This document shows, piece after piece, positions 9,389 to 18,775 of a stretch of DNA of 40,216 bases. The notes beneath the pieces were generated by a model. That model was not told the DNA's origin. It did no database searches and worked only from the letters and a program-made list of their open reading frames with translations. Made by a program: the position numbers and the translations under genes. Source of the DNA: UMGS1002 sp964570825 (GTDB lineage Bacteria > Bacillota > Clostridia > Oscillospirales > CAG-272). Position 1 is the stretch's first letter; every line of letters starts with the position of its first letter. The stretch lies in contig CAZMZJ010000018.1 of the NCBI GenBank assembly GCA_964570825.1, positions 1 through 40,216 on the forward strand. Direction: 5' to 3'.

Positions 9389-12300
9389 ATGAAAAAACTA
9401 ATAAGAATTGTATCTGCGCTCTTGACTGCAGTAATGCTGGCCGGCGGTATGTCGTGGGTTTCTCTGCTTGATATCTCGGCTGCAACAGATAAAGTCACCA
9501 CAGAGGAGAAATTAAAGCTGTACCTTACAAACAAGGATGACACCCCGCAGGCTAAGCTCAGCACGATGAAGCTGAAGCTTGAAAAAGACGGCTATCAGCT
9601 TTGGGCGGATGAGCTGAGCGGCGAGGTTGCAGTTGTCAACGTTGCGACGGGACAGATACTGTTTACAAATCCGTACGACATTGCAACGACAAACGGCTCC
9701 GCGTCAACCAAGGAGCAGCTTATGTCGCAGATTGTCGTTCGATATGTGGACAACGACGCCGAGAAGACTTTCTACAGTTTTGTGGAGGCGGCGTACAGAG
9801 ATCAGATAAAGTTCAAAAACATCAAGGGCGGCATCCGTGTCGAATACACGATAGGCCGCGAGGAAACCAGAATGCTGGTTCCAAAGATGATAAGCAAAGA
9901 GCGATTTGAAGAAAAGATCTACTCGGTTGCTGAAGCAGCTCTCGGGGCAGAAAACTTTACCTTCAAAAAGCTCACATCATATTATCAGTTGAAGGATACG
10001 AACGAGTGCGTGTCAGAACGGGCTAAGGCCGAACTTATCGCAGCCTTCCCGATCACAAAGAAGATGGCGGTTTACATCTTTGACCCGTCGGCATCCGAAG
10101 CGGAAAAGCGCAGAGTCGAAGGAATAATCAAGACCTACTGCCCTGAGTACACCTATGAGGATCTTGATTACGACCATGAGCTGACAGAATACGAAGGCTC
10201 TGACCGTGCTCCGGCTCTCTTCAAGATGGCGCTTGAATACACACTTGACGAAAAAGGGCTTAGCGTCAGACTTCCCGCAAACGGCATACGCTTTGACGAA
10301 TCCGAATATAAGCTTTCATATATAAGCATTCTGCCGTATATGGGGGCTGGCGCAAACTACGCCGGAACTGATAAAACAAAGGTTCAGAGCGGTTATACAT
10401 TTTTCCCGGACGGCTCGGGTTCGATATTCAGATTTGAAAAGCTCTCGGCATTAACCTCCACCATTATAGCAGGAAAGATTTACGGTCAGGATTACGCATA
10501 TCAGAGCATAGGCGGCGAGCATCAGGAAGTAATCCGGTATCCTGCGTTCGGAATTGTAGCAAACGATATCGTTTCCAAGTCGGTCAAAGATGAGCAAACC
10601 GGCACATATGTTACAAAAGAGGTTGAAGAGAGCCGCGGATATCTTGCCATAATCGAGGAAGGCGACTCGATGGCTGAGATTTACACGAACCATGCGGCTT
10701 CGCTCAGCAAATACAACTACATGGAGATGAGATTCTATCCGCGTCCTAAGGATACTTACAACCTCAAGGATGCGATATCCGTGGGAAAGAACGCGTCCGT
10801 GACGGTTGTATCCACAAGAAAGTATGTAGGCAATTATAAGATACGCTACATCATGCTTACCGACGATGCAATCGCGGCGCAGAAGGGTATCACAAAATAT
10901 TACGAGACATCTTGGATCGGAATGGCGACAGCTTTCCGTGATTATCTGATTGACAACGGAATATTAAAACGTTTAACGTCGACTGATATCAAGGAAGATA
11001 TCCCGCTATACATCGAAACGTTCGGCACTATAGAAACAGTCAAAAAGGTTCTGTCAATTCCGGTCAACACTATGGTTCCTCTCACATCTTTCGAGGACAT
11101 AATGAAGATGTACGACGACCTCTCCGCCGACGGCATCACAAATGTCGACTTCAAGCTGACCGGCTATGCTAACGGCGGTATGTATTCAACCGTTCCCTAT
11201 AAGCTCAAATGGGAAAGCGCGGTTGGCGGAAAGAGCGGGTTTGAGGATCTCGTGGCATATGCCGCGGAGAAAGGGTTTGGAGTATATCCGGATTTCAACT
11301 TTGTTTATGAAAGAGCTGCCCTTTCCCAGAACAACCTGACCGACGGTCTGACGCTGAGCAAGCATCTCGCTAAATCCATCGACAACAGATATGCAGCAAG
11401 ACGTGAATACAGCGCGCTTTATCAGACGTACACATCAGTTTTTGCAAAGTCAGTCGAGAACATTATTTCCTCGGCATACTACAGCCATTTCTATAAAAAG
11501 TTGACAAGCAACTATCAGAAGTACGGAAATTCCGCGATATCGGTATCAACGCTCGGTTCCGACCTGAGCTCCGACTTTGATGAGGATGAACCGTACAACC
11601 GCGAGGACTCAAAGCAGTTTACAATCGCAGCCTTTGAGTATCTCGACGAAAACTACGACAGTGTTATGACAAGCGGCGGTAACGCCTACACATGGAAATA
11701 TGTCGACCATATTTTGAATGTATCGCTCGACTCAAGCCGTTATGTGAAATCAAGCAACTCCGTTCCATTTATCGGCGTTGTGCTTCACGGCTCAATCCAG
11801 TTCTCGGGATCTCCCTTGAACATGGAGGGCAACATCGGATACGCTATGCTCCGCACAATAGAGAACGGCGCGTCACCGTATTTCATTCTTTCATATCAGA
11901 ACACAACCCTGTTGAAAGAAGACGCTTACCTAAGCAAGTATTACTCGGTGCGCTATGACATATGGTACGATCAGCTTGTCAGCATCTATAATGAGCTGAA
12001 CAGCGCGCTCCGTGATGTTCAGACAAAGCTGATTATCGACCATGAGTTTCTTGTCGGCGAACGTGTTCCCGATACGGACGAGATTGAGGCCGATATCAGA
12101 GACGCGATGAGTGAGCTTGAAGCTTCGCTTTCAAAAGCAGACAAGGATGCGGCGGCTAAGGCGGTCAAGGATATTTTGACCGCAAGACTGACCGCTAAGA
12201 CAGATGCGGAGAAAACCGCGGGTCTGCTTGCAACCGTAAAACAGGCTGTGGAAGATGCGAAAGCATCGATTACGGCTATCGAGAACGCTCTCCTTGCGAT

Positions 12301-13687
12301 TCCGGCAGCGCAGGCCGCCGTCGATTCGGCAGTTGCGGCTGAAGCAAATGCTCTTTCGGCATATAACGCGGCTCAGACTGCAAAGTCAGATGCTCTTTCG
12401 GCATATAACGCCGTGAAGGGCGGAACCGATACCGCGCTGATAGCTGAAAAGAAAGCTGCATACGATGCGGCGGTAACCGCTGAAGCAAATGCAAAAGCGG
12501 CTTACACTGCAGCGCAGGCTGCAACAAAAGCAGCGCAGACCAATAAAACCGCGGCAGACACAGCTCTCACCAACGCACTTAAAGCCGGCACAACCGCGGC
12601 AGATACGGCAGATACTGCAGCTGCCAACGCAGCCTCACTCGCTGCAGAAGCCCGTGCCGCTGCGGAATTTGTAAACAAGGTTGACAGCGCTACCGCCGAT
12701 ATAAAGAAGGCAGCGCTCGATTACGCCGTGACTGCGGAAAAAAATGCGGCTGAGGCGCTGGCATATGCAAAGAAAGCCAACGACAACGCGGCTGTTGCCA
12801 AAGCAATAAGTGCAGACAGAACAGTCGCCGCTCTCATAAGCACGGCAAAGACAGCTTCCGATACGGCTACAACAAGAGCAGCTGATGTTGCGGTAAAGTA
12901 TGATTCTCTGCTCAAATCCAAAACAGCTTATGAAGATGCTCAGGCAGCCGAGGCTGAAGCTCTTAAGGCTTATGAAGACGCACAGGCAGCGTACGCCGCT
13001 GCTCTTGCGGCTGCGGCGCTTCCGACAGCTACTGAGGCTGACAAAAACGCAGCCACCGCAGCAGGAACGGCAATGAATACAGCCAAGGCTGCATATACGG
13101 CAGCACAGTCAGCGACGACAAAAGCCAAGAACACCTTCAATTCTTCGGTGACGGCGCTTAAGAATTCGCTCCAGAAAGTACTTGATGCAAAGAATTCCGC
13201 CATCGCGGCCGCCGATTCAACTGCAGCCGCTCTTGAATCGGCTATGGAAGCAGCCGAGTCACTCAACACTCTTGAGGGAATAAGCAGCACGCTGAAGGCA
13301 GCTGCGATTGCTTCCTGCAATGAAGCAAAATCTGCGGCAGCCGATATCAATTTGTATGTCGAGGCAGCCAAAGCCACTTATGAGGCTTCTGCGGAGCTTG
13401 TCAAGGACTATGTTGTTATAAACGAAACCACCTCGGGAACAACGACACCGTCTTCAGGAGGAAACACAAGCGGAAGCACGACACAGGATACGGCATATAA
13501 GACAACGAAGTACACAAATGACAACGGAAACATTGTCAAGGTAACTTACGGTGACACTGATGCCAACGGAGCTTACATTGCATACAAGACATTCATTCTA
13601 AACTACAACTTCTTTGATGTTACTGTTGTCGTTGACGGAGTGACATATACCATACCTGCAACCGGGTACGTTGTATTTTACCACTGA
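9389..13687 (+). CDS. DUF5696-type glycosidase-like protein with inserted coiled coil
   Basis: Secreted 1432-residue protein with a signal peptide (MKKLIRIVSALLTAVMLAGG, then SWVSLLDISAA). Residues ~40-900 match my recollection of DUF5696 proteins, which sit beside sugar permeases in Paenibacilli and Clostridia. The stretch from ~530 to ~870 looks like a TIM barrel: GVYPDFNFVYE, the acidic AISVSTLGSDLSSDF, VMTSGGNAYTW and PFIGVVLHGSIQFSG are strand-like segments of a glycosidase-like fold, but the catalytic residues are not proven. Residues ~905-1335 are an extremely Ala-rich, Lys/Glu/Asp-containing coiled coil placed inside the domain; a Ser/Thr/Gly linker follows, and then the closing strands (IVKVTYG, FILNYNFFDVTV). 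It could bind or trim the imported glycan at the cell surface. Spacing of 20-25 bases to both neighbours supports one operon. Confidence 0.7.
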   Translation: MKKLIRIVSALLTAVMLAGGMSWVSLLDISAATDKVTTEEKLKLYLTNKDDTPQAKLSTMKLKLEKDGYQLWADELSGEVAVVNVATGQILFTNPYDIATTNGSASTKEQLMSQIVVRYVDNDAEKTFYSFVEAAYRDQIKFKNIKGGIRVEYTIGREETRMLVPKMISKERFEEKIYSVAEAALGAENFTFKKLTSYYQLKDTNECVSERAKAELIAAFPITKKMAVYIFDPSASEAEKRRVEGIIKTYCPEYTYEDLDYDHELTEYEGSDRAPALFKMALEYTLDEKGLSVRLPANGIRFDESEYKLSYISILPYMGAGANYAGTDKTKVQSGYTFFPDGSGSIFRFEKLSALTSTIIAGKIYGQDYAYQSIGGEHQEVIRYPAFGIVANDIVSKSVKDEQTGTYVTKEVEESRGYLAIIEEGDSMAEIYTNHAASLSKYNYMEMRFYPRPKDTYNLKDAISVGKNASVTVVSTRKYVGNYKIRYIMLTDDAIAAQKGITKYYETSWIGMATAFRDYLIDNGILKRLTSTDIKEDIPLYIETFGTIETVKKVLSIPVNTMVPLTSFEDIMKMYDDLSADGITNVDFKLTGYANGGMYSTVPYKLKWESAVGGKSGFEDLVAYAAEKGFGVYPDFNFVYERAALSQNNLTDGLTLSKHLAKSIDNRYAARREYSALYQTYTSVFAKSVENIISSAYYSHFYKKLTSNYQKYGNSAISVSTLGSDLSSDFDEDEPYNREDSKQFTIAAFEYLDENYDSVMTSGGNAYTWKYVDHILNVSLDSSRYVKSSNSVPFIGVVLHGSIQFSGSPLNMEGNIGYAMLRTIENGASPYFILSYQNTTLLKEDAYLSKYYSVRYDIWYDQLVSIYNELNSALRDVQTKLIIDHEFLVGERVPDTDEIEADIRDAMSELEASLSKADKDAAAKAVKDILTARLTAKTDAEKTAGLLATVKQAVEDAKASITAIENALLAIPAAQAAVDSAVAAEANALSAYNAAQTAKSDALSAYNAVKGGTDTALIAEKKAAYDAAVTAEANAKAAYTAAQAATKAAQTNKTAADTALTNALKAGTTAADTADTAAANAASLAAEARAAAEFVNKVDSATADIKKAALDYAVTAEKNAAEALAYAKKANDNAAVAKAISADRTVAALISTAKTASDTATTRAADVAVKYDSLLKSKTAYEDAQAAEAEALKAYEDAQAAYAAALAAAALPTATEADKNAATAAGTAMNTAKAAYTAAQSATTKAKNTFNSSVTALKNSLQKVLDAKNSAIAAADSTAAALESAMEAAESLNTLEGISSTLKAAAIASCNEAKSAAADINLYVEAAKATYEASAELVKDYVVINETTSGTTTPSSGGNTSGSTTQDTAYKTTKYTNDNGNIVKVTYGDTDANGAYIAYKTFILNYNFFDVTVVVDGVTYTIPATGYVVFYH
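12348..12411 (+). repeat. 22-bp direct repeat inside the Ala-rich region
   Basis: The 22 bases at 12348-12369 recur exactly at 12390-12411, a 42-base period that encodes ALSAYNA twice with 14-residue spacing. This is the clearest trace of how the Ala-rich coiled coil of the DUF5696-type gene grew by in-frame duplication. Looser copies (GCTGAAGCAAATGC near 12338 and 12479) point the same way. Confidence 0.7.
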
Positions 13688-13707
13688 TGAAAGAGAGGTG
13701 AAGCTTA

Positions 13708-14691
13708 ATGACAAACGAAGCGAAATTACACAACACCGTAAGCACGAAGAGTGCGTCGAAGAAGAGAAGAAAAATCGCCTCTCTTGACAGGCGCAAGGCG
13801 CGTGCAGGATGGCTGTTCGTACTCCCTTTCATAATCGGTTTTGTAATTATTTATCTTCCCATCATTTACGATTCGATAAAACTTAGTTTCTTCCGCATAA
13901 CGGTGCTTGCAGGCGGAGGATTCACTCTTGATCCGGTCGGCTGGCTGAACTATAAAGAAGCGCTGTTTGTAGACCCGAATTTTGTACAGACGCTGTTGTC
14001 CGGACTTACCGGTATGCTGTTCGATATTCCGGCAATCATCATCTTTTCGCTGTTTATGGCAGTGCTTCTTAACCAGAAGATGGCGGGACGCGCGGCGTTC
14101 CGTGCGATCTTCTTCATTCCGGTTATTCTTGCGACAGGCATTATGGAATCGATAGAATCACAGAATATTCTGTCGGATTACATGGAAGAAGCCGAAGGAA
14201 TCAATAACGGCACCGGACAGAGCACGGTAGCGGAAATCGTATCAGTGATGGATATTGCACAGCTGCTGTCGTTCATGAAATTCGGTCAGGGGCTGCTTAG
14301 CTATGTAACCTACGCAATTAACAATATTTATAACATTGTTAACCGCTCGGGCGTTCAGATGCTGATTTTCTTAGCCGGTCTTCAGTCGATATCCCCCGCG
14401 ATATATGAGTCCTGCCAGATAGACGGTGCCACAGGCTGGGAAACGTTCTGGAAGATCACCTTCCCGATGATAAGCCCGATGATACTTGTCAACGCGGTGT
14501 ATACGATTATAGACTCGTTCACGACAGATTCGAACAAAGTCATGAAATTTATTTCACAAACCTACGAGAAAACAAACGGAGACGTAATAAGCTCAGCAAT
14601 GTCGTGGATGTACTTCCTGATAGTCATGCTGATAATCGCAGCCGTTGCCGGCATTATGTCAGCGTATGTGTTCTATCAGAGACGTGATTAA
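13708..14691 (+). CDS. Sugar ABC transporter permease, MalF/UgpA type (pair 2)
   Basis: Membrane subunit of a second importer pair, 327 residues, about six membrane segments after a basic N-terminus (SKKRRKIASLDRRKAR). The first segment GWLFVLPFIIGFVIIYLPII is typical, and the EAA loop reads YESCQIDGATGWETFWKITF followed by P. A loop of roughly 60 residues (about 145-205, with DYMEEAEGINNGTG) is longer than in ordinary MalF-type proteins of this size and lacks strong hydrophobic stretches; it could contact the large extracellular partners. The ribosome site is GAGAGGTG, and the gap to the preceding gene is 20 bases. Confidence 0.9.
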   Translation: MTNEAKLHNTVSTKSASKKRRKIASLDRRKARAGWLFVLPFIIGFVIIYLPIIYDSIKLSFFRITVLAGGGFTLDPVGWLNYKEALFVDPNFVQTLLSGLTGMLFDIPAIIIFSLFMAVLLNQKMAGRAAFRAIFFIPVILATGIMESIESQNILSDYMEEAEGINNGTGQSTVAEIVSVMDIAQLLSFMKFGQGLLSYVTYAINNIYNIVNRSGVQMLIFLAGLQSISPAIYESCQIDGATGWETFWKITFPMISPMILVNAVYTIIDSFTTDSNKVMKFISQTYEKTNGDVISSAMSWMYFLIVMLIIAAVAGIMSAYVFYQRRD

Positions 14692-14709
14692 GGAAGGAGG
14701 GTAAATCAG

Positions 14710-15813
14710 ATGAATTCTCAGAATATTGAAAAGCCGAGAGTAATGAAGGAGACCAAGAACAAAATCAAGGTAGATTTTGAAAGGACTCCGCTGGCTGAAA
14801 GACTTAAGGCGAAATTCGTATCGATGAGCTTCCTTACGAATGTAATCTGGTACATTTTCAGATTTATTCTCCTGCTTGGCATCGCGTACATCGTTCTATA
14901 TCCGTTCTATACAAAGATTGCCGGTTCGTTTATGAAACCCGATGACTTTATCAACGTTACGGTGCGCCTTATTCCGACAGAAATCACCTTAAATACATAT
15001 AAGGCGATATTCATAGGGCAGGAGTACGGCAAGGCGTTCATCAACACCCTGCTTCTCTCTGGCTCCACCGCTTTGATTCAGACATTCGTATGCTGTTTCA
15101 TAGGCTACGGGCTTGCGAAGTTCAAGTTTAAGGGTAACAAGATAGTATTCCTGCTTGTTATACTTACAATGGTGGTTCCGCATCCGACGCTTCAGCTCTC
15201 CCTGTTTATGAACTTCAGATATTTCGACGTGTTCAATATCTTCAAGTTTCTGGCGGGCGGCGGCATCACCATCGGCGGACATACTTTTCTGAAGGGGCTT
15301 ATCGATATAGCTCCGGAGAACTCAAAGGTCTGGACAGAAACCGGTCTTAACCTGACAAATAAGTTCTGGCCTCTGATAATACTCTCGGCCACAGGGCTCG
15401 CCTTTAAGAACGGACTTTATATCTTCATGCTGCGCCAGTTCTTCCGCGGCGTTCCCGATGAACTTGAGGAATCCGCATATATAGACGGCTCGAATACTGT
15501 TAGAACCTTTATTTCCATTATACTTCCGCTTTCAATTCCGATGATGATTACAGTATTCCTCTTTGCTTTCTCATGGCAGTGGACTGACGACTTCTATACG
15601 AACCTCTTCTTCACCACTACCGCGACCAAGCTTATGCCGGATATCGTAGGCATTCCTTCTTCTCTGACCACCAACTACGCCGGACAAAACCTCTATTATG
15701 CGGCAATACGCAATACCTGCGGTCTTATGATTATCGCTCCCCTGGTTGTTCTCTATCTCTTCTGCCAGCGCTTTCTCATCCAGGGAATCGAACGTTCAGG
15801 TATCACAGGTTAA
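14710..15813 (+). CDS. Sugar ABC transporter permease, MalG/UgpE type (pair 2)
   Basis: Partner of the preceding permease, 367 residues, against about 275-300 in typical MalG-type proteins. The MalG-like start FYTKIAGSFMKPDDF and the EAA loop EESAYIDGSNTVRTFISIIL followed by P are clear. The extra length comes from a soluble N-terminal stretch of about 45 residues and from a loop of about 35 residues (GGGITIGGHTFLKG through WTETGLNLTNKF) between membrane segments. AGGAGGG precedes the ATG. It is the last gene of the operon; a strong terminator follows within 45 bases. Confidence 0.9.
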   Translation: MNSQNIEKPRVMKETKNKIKVDFERTPLAERLKAKFVSMSFLTNVIWYIFRFILLLGIAYIVLYPFYTKIAGSFMKPDDFINVTVRLIPTEITLNTYKAIFIGQEYGKAFINTLLLSGSTALIQTFVCCFIGYGLAKFKFKGNKIVFLLVILTMVVPHPTLQLSLFMNFRYFDVFNIFKFLAGGGITIGGHTFLKGLIDIAPENSKVWTETGLNLTNKFWPLIILSATGLAFKNGLYIFMLRQFFRGVPDELEESAYIDGSNTVRTFISIILPLSIPMMITVFLFAFSWQWTDDFYTNLFFTTTATKLMPDIVGIPSSLTTNYAGQNLYYAAIRNTCGLMIIAPLVVLYLFCQRFLIQGIERSGITG

Positions 15814-15822
15814 AGTTATTTC

Positions 15823-15856
15823 AAGGGAAAGCTTCATAACGAAGCTTTCCCTTTTA
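15823..15856 (+). terminator. Terminator of the transport operon
   Basis: GGGAAAGCTTC (15825-15835) and GAAGCTTTCCC (15841-15851) form an 11-bp perfect stem with a five-base loop, followed by TTTT. Two A bases before the stem extend it against the T run. Confidence 0.9.
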
Positions 15857-15944
15857 ATATTTAGAACAGATTGCGGGGCAAGAAAATTTTTGGCATATTT
15901 TTATTTCTGATGTTATACAGAAGCCTTGCGACGAATGCTATTTT

Positions 15945-15978
15945 GCAAAAAAGACCGGCCGATGGAAATCGGCCGGTC
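15945..15978 (-). terminator. Terminator of alaS
   Basis: GACCGGCCGAT (15953-15963) pairs perfectly with ATCGGCCGGTC (15968-15978) around a four-base loop. Read on the minus strand, the stem is followed by TTTTTT (15952-15947), so it ends alaS, whose stop is 43 bases away. Confidence 0.9.
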
Positions 15979-16021
15979 GCATAAATATTGTAGGTTGATA
16001 GGATTATAAGCTGAAAAGGAA

Positions 16022-18667
16022 TCAGCTGATAAGAAGCGACGAGAGAACTTGGGAGGCGGAATCGAGAGCTTCGTTGATTTTTGATATATCGCGTCCTCCG
16101 GCCATAGCGTTGTCGGGGCGTCCTCCGCCCTTGCCGCCGGTGATTGCGCTGATGGCGCCGACAAGCTTTCCGGCATGAGCGCCGCATGTCACGGCATCCT
16201 TTCCGGCGACGGCTATGAAGTTGAGCTTGCCGTCGGTATTGACCGCAAGGACAGCCACCGTATCAGGGTTGTTCGCCTTAATTTCGTCGGCAAGGCTGCG
16301 CGCGATATCAAGCTCTGTTCCGTCAAGGCGTGCGCATACCAATTTTACCGAGCCTACTTTAATGGCGTTTTTCAATATTTCGCCCAGCTTTGCGGAGGCA
16401 AGTTTGGAGTTCAGAGCCTCAATTTCTTTCTTCGCATCACGGAGCTCTGCCTGCAGCTGGGCGGCCTTTTTGGAAATATCTGATGGATTCTGAGCTTTCA
16501 GCTCGCGTGCTGTTTCGGCGATAAGCTGTTTGTCGTGAGAGATGAGCGAAAGAACGCCGGTACCTGTCGTCGCTTCTATACGGCGTACGCCTGCGGCGAC
16601 CGAGGACTCGGATAGAATTTTGAAAAGGCCGATTTTAGCGGTGTTGTCTACATGTGTGCCCCCGCAGAACTCGATGGAGAAGTTGCCCATGCGGACGACG
16701 CGGACAATGCTGCCGTATTTTTCGCCGAACAGAGCCATGGCGCCGAGCTTCTTAGCTTCATCAATAGGCATTTCGGTCATGCTGCCGGCAGCTCCGGCGA
16801 GGATATTGCCGTTTACGATATCCTCGACTTTTGCAATTTCCTCCGGAGCGAGCGCTGCAAAGTGAGTGAAGTCAAAGCGCAGGCGTTCGGCGTCGACATA
16901 CGATCCGGCCTGTTCAACGTGGCTGCCGAGAACTGTGCGGAGCGCAGCCTGAAGCAGGTGGCAGGCCGAATGGTTGCGCATGATGCTCTGACGGTTGGTT
17001 TCATTAATATGAGCCTTAACGGTGTCGCCGACATGAATTTTTCCGTTTGTAAGCGAGCAGATGTGCAGGAAAACGCCGTTGGTTTTTTTGGTGTCCGAGA
17101 CAACGGCGAGCATATCCTTCGAATAAACGGTGCCGATGTCGCCGACCTGCCCGCCGCCTTCCCCGTAGAAGACGGTTTTATCAAGAACGAGCGTGAATTC
17201 GCCTTCGCTGACCATATCGACGCTGCGTGTGCCGTCCTCATCCTCGATAATGATAGCAAGTACTTTTGAGTCGCAGACAGCGGAGGTGTAGCCGAGGAAT
17301 TCAGTTTTCGGAAGGTTTTCAATGAGGTTTTTGGAAGCCTCGCTCCAGCCGCTGATGTTGCCTCTTGCGGCTCTTGCGCGCTCGCGCTGGGACTGCATGA
17401 GGCTGCGGAATGTGGTTTCATCTATTCCGAGCTTATTTTCGGCGGCAATTTCGCGGGTCAAGTCAATCGGGAAGCCGAAAGTATCGTAAAGCCTGAAAAC
17501 CTCCTCGCCGGCGATCTGGCTTTTGCCGGCGGCTTTGGTGTCGGCAATAATATCAGAAAGTATTGAGAGTCCGGCGTCGATGGTTGCGTCAAAACGCTCC
17601 TCCTCAATCGAGATTACCTTCTTTATATAGCTTTCCTTAACGCCGAGTTCCGGGTACGGGCCGACGTTCTGACCGATTGCTATTGTGCAAAGCTCTGCAA
17701 GAAAGGGATGATTTATTCCGAGCAGCTTGCCGTGGCGGCAGGCGCGGCGGATTATGCGGCGGAGAACATATCCCCTGCCTTCGTTGGATGGGATAACGCC
17801 GTCGCAGATCATGAACATGGCGCTCTTGATATGGTCGGTGATGACACGGATGGAAATATCGTTGTTTTTGTCGGCTCCGTATTTTTTACCCGAGATTTCG
17901 CAGACCTTATCGAGTATATTTCTTATGCTGTCGACCTCGAACATGTTGTCGACGCCCTGCATGACGCAGGCAAGCCGCTCAAGCCCCATGCCTGTGTCGA
18001 TGTTTTTCTGCGACAGCTCGGTGTAATTGCCGAAGCCGTCGTTGTTGAATTGCGAGAAAACGTTGTTCCAGATTTCCATATAGCGGTCGCAGTCGCAGCC
18101 GGGCTTGCAGTCTGGTCTGCCGCAGCCGTATTTCGGGCCGCGGTCGAAATAAATTTCGGAGCAGGGCCCGCAGGGACCCGAGCCGTGCTCCCAGAAGTTG
18201 TCCGACTTGCCGAGCCGGATAATACGGTTTTCCGGGACGCCGATCATATCATGCCATATAGCGAACGCTTCGTCGTCTTTTTCATATATAGAGGGCCAGA
18301 GCAAATCCGCCGGGATTTCAAGGGTTACGGTAAGGAACTCCCATGCCCACGGAATGGCTTCTTTTTTGAAGTAATCACCGAAACTGAAGTTGCCGAGCAT
18401 CTCGAAAAATGTGCCGTGACGCGCGGTGTGACCGACTCTCTCAAGGTCGGGAGTTCTTATGCACTTCTGGCAGGTGGTGACGCGGCGGCGGGGAGGGATC
18501 TCCTCGCCGGTGAAGTATTTTTTCATCGGCGCCATACCTGAATTTATAAGAAGAAGCGATTTGTCGTTGTTTGGAATAAGGGGGAACGAGGGAAGGCGCA
18601 GATGTCCTTTCGACTCAAAAAAAGAGAGATATTTTTCACGCAGGTCGTTTACTGATGTCCACTGCAT
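16022..18667 (-). CDS. alaS: Alanyl-tRNA synthetase
   Basis: Charges tRNA-Ala with alanine and edits mis-charged Ser/Gly-tRNA. The start is set at ATG 18667, giving 881 residues beginning MQWTSVNDLREKYLSFFESK. An upstream in-frame ATG at 18757 would add 30 residues with no family match and would sit too close to the transcript start. Class II motifs are present: motif 1 region RLPSFPLIPNNDKSLLLINS, motif 2 RHGTFFEMLGNFSFGDYF, motif 3 GRGYVLRRIIRRACRHG. The editing-site zinc ligands are H566 and H570 (HSACH) and C668 and H672 (CGGTH). The C-terminal region ends with GGKGGGRPDNAMAGG, typical of the C-Ala domain. Length is normal. GAAAGGA lies upstream of the ATG. No T-box leader is visible, unlike many Clostridial synthetase genes. 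Confidence 0.97.
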   Translation of the reverse strand: MQWTSVNDLREKYLSFFESKGHLRLPSFPLIPNNDKSLLLINSGMAPMKKYFTGEEIPPRRRVTTCQKCIRTPDLERVGHTARHGTFFEMLGNFSFGDYFKKEAIPWAWEFLTVTLEIPADLLWPSIYEKDDEAFAIWHDMIGVPENRIIRLGKSDNFWEHGSGPCGPCSEIYFDRGPKYGCGRPDCKPGCDCDRYMEIWNNVFSQFNNDGFGNYTELSQKNIDTGMGLERLACVMQGVDNMFEVDSIRNILDKVCEISGKKYGADKNNDISIRVITDHIKSAMFMICDGVIPSNEGRGYVLRRIIRRACRHGKLLGINHPFLAELCTIAIGQNVGPYPELGVKESYIKKVISIEEERFDATIDAGLSILSDIIADTKAAGKSQIAGEEVFRLYDTFGFPIDLTREIAAENKLGIDETTFRSLMQSQRERARAARGNISGWSEASKNLIENLPKTEFLGYTSAVCDSKVLAIIIEDEDGTRSVDMVSEGEFTLVLDKTVFYGEGGGQVGDIGTVYSKDMLAVVSDTKKTNGVFLHICSLTNGKIHVGDTVKAHINETNRQSIMRNHSACHLLQAALRTVLGSHVEQAGSYVDAERLRFDFTHFAALAPEEIAKVEDIVNGNILAGAAGSMTEMPIDEAKKLGAMALFGEKYGSIVRVVRMGNFSIEFCGGTHVDNTAKIGLFKILSESSVAAGVRRIEATTGTGVLSLISHDKQLIAETARELKAQNPSDISKKAAQLQAELRDAKKEIEALNSKLASAKLGEILKNAIKVGSVKLVCARLDGTELDIARSLADEIKANNPDTVAVLAVNTDGKLNFIAVAGKDAVTCGAHAGKLVGAISAITGGKGGGRPDNAMAGGRDISKINEALDSASQVLSSLLIS

Positions 18668-18775
18668 TTTTGATGCCGGTCCTTTCGGAAATATAGTTGC
18701 AGGCTGTGCCCGCATAGATTTATTTATAAAATACCCAACTGTAAAATAACAGGTCAAATAACCTGCTAATTTATA

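Noticed and set aside
12081..13400. Ala-rich open frames on the opposite strand as separate genes
   Set aside because: They arise from the repetitive GC-rich codons of the coiled-coil region and have no ribosome sites or protein-like motifs.
70..15813. An ATPase subunit for the sugar transporters
   Set aside because: No Walker A/ABC signature was found in any frame of this region; the importer probably uses an ATPase encoded elsewhere.
17708..18541. Long plus-strand open frame opposite alaS
   Set aside because: It is antisense to strongly conserved alanyl-tRNA synthetase motifs and shows no family features.
18667..18757. Longer alaS reading frame from ATG 18757
   Set aside because: The added residues match nothing in the family and begin about 12 bases after the predicted transcript start.
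18668..18769. T-box riboswitch before alaS
   Set aside because: No sequence like the conserved T-box core (AGGGTGG-ACCGCG) is present on the coding strand between the promoter and the ATG, and the leader is too short.
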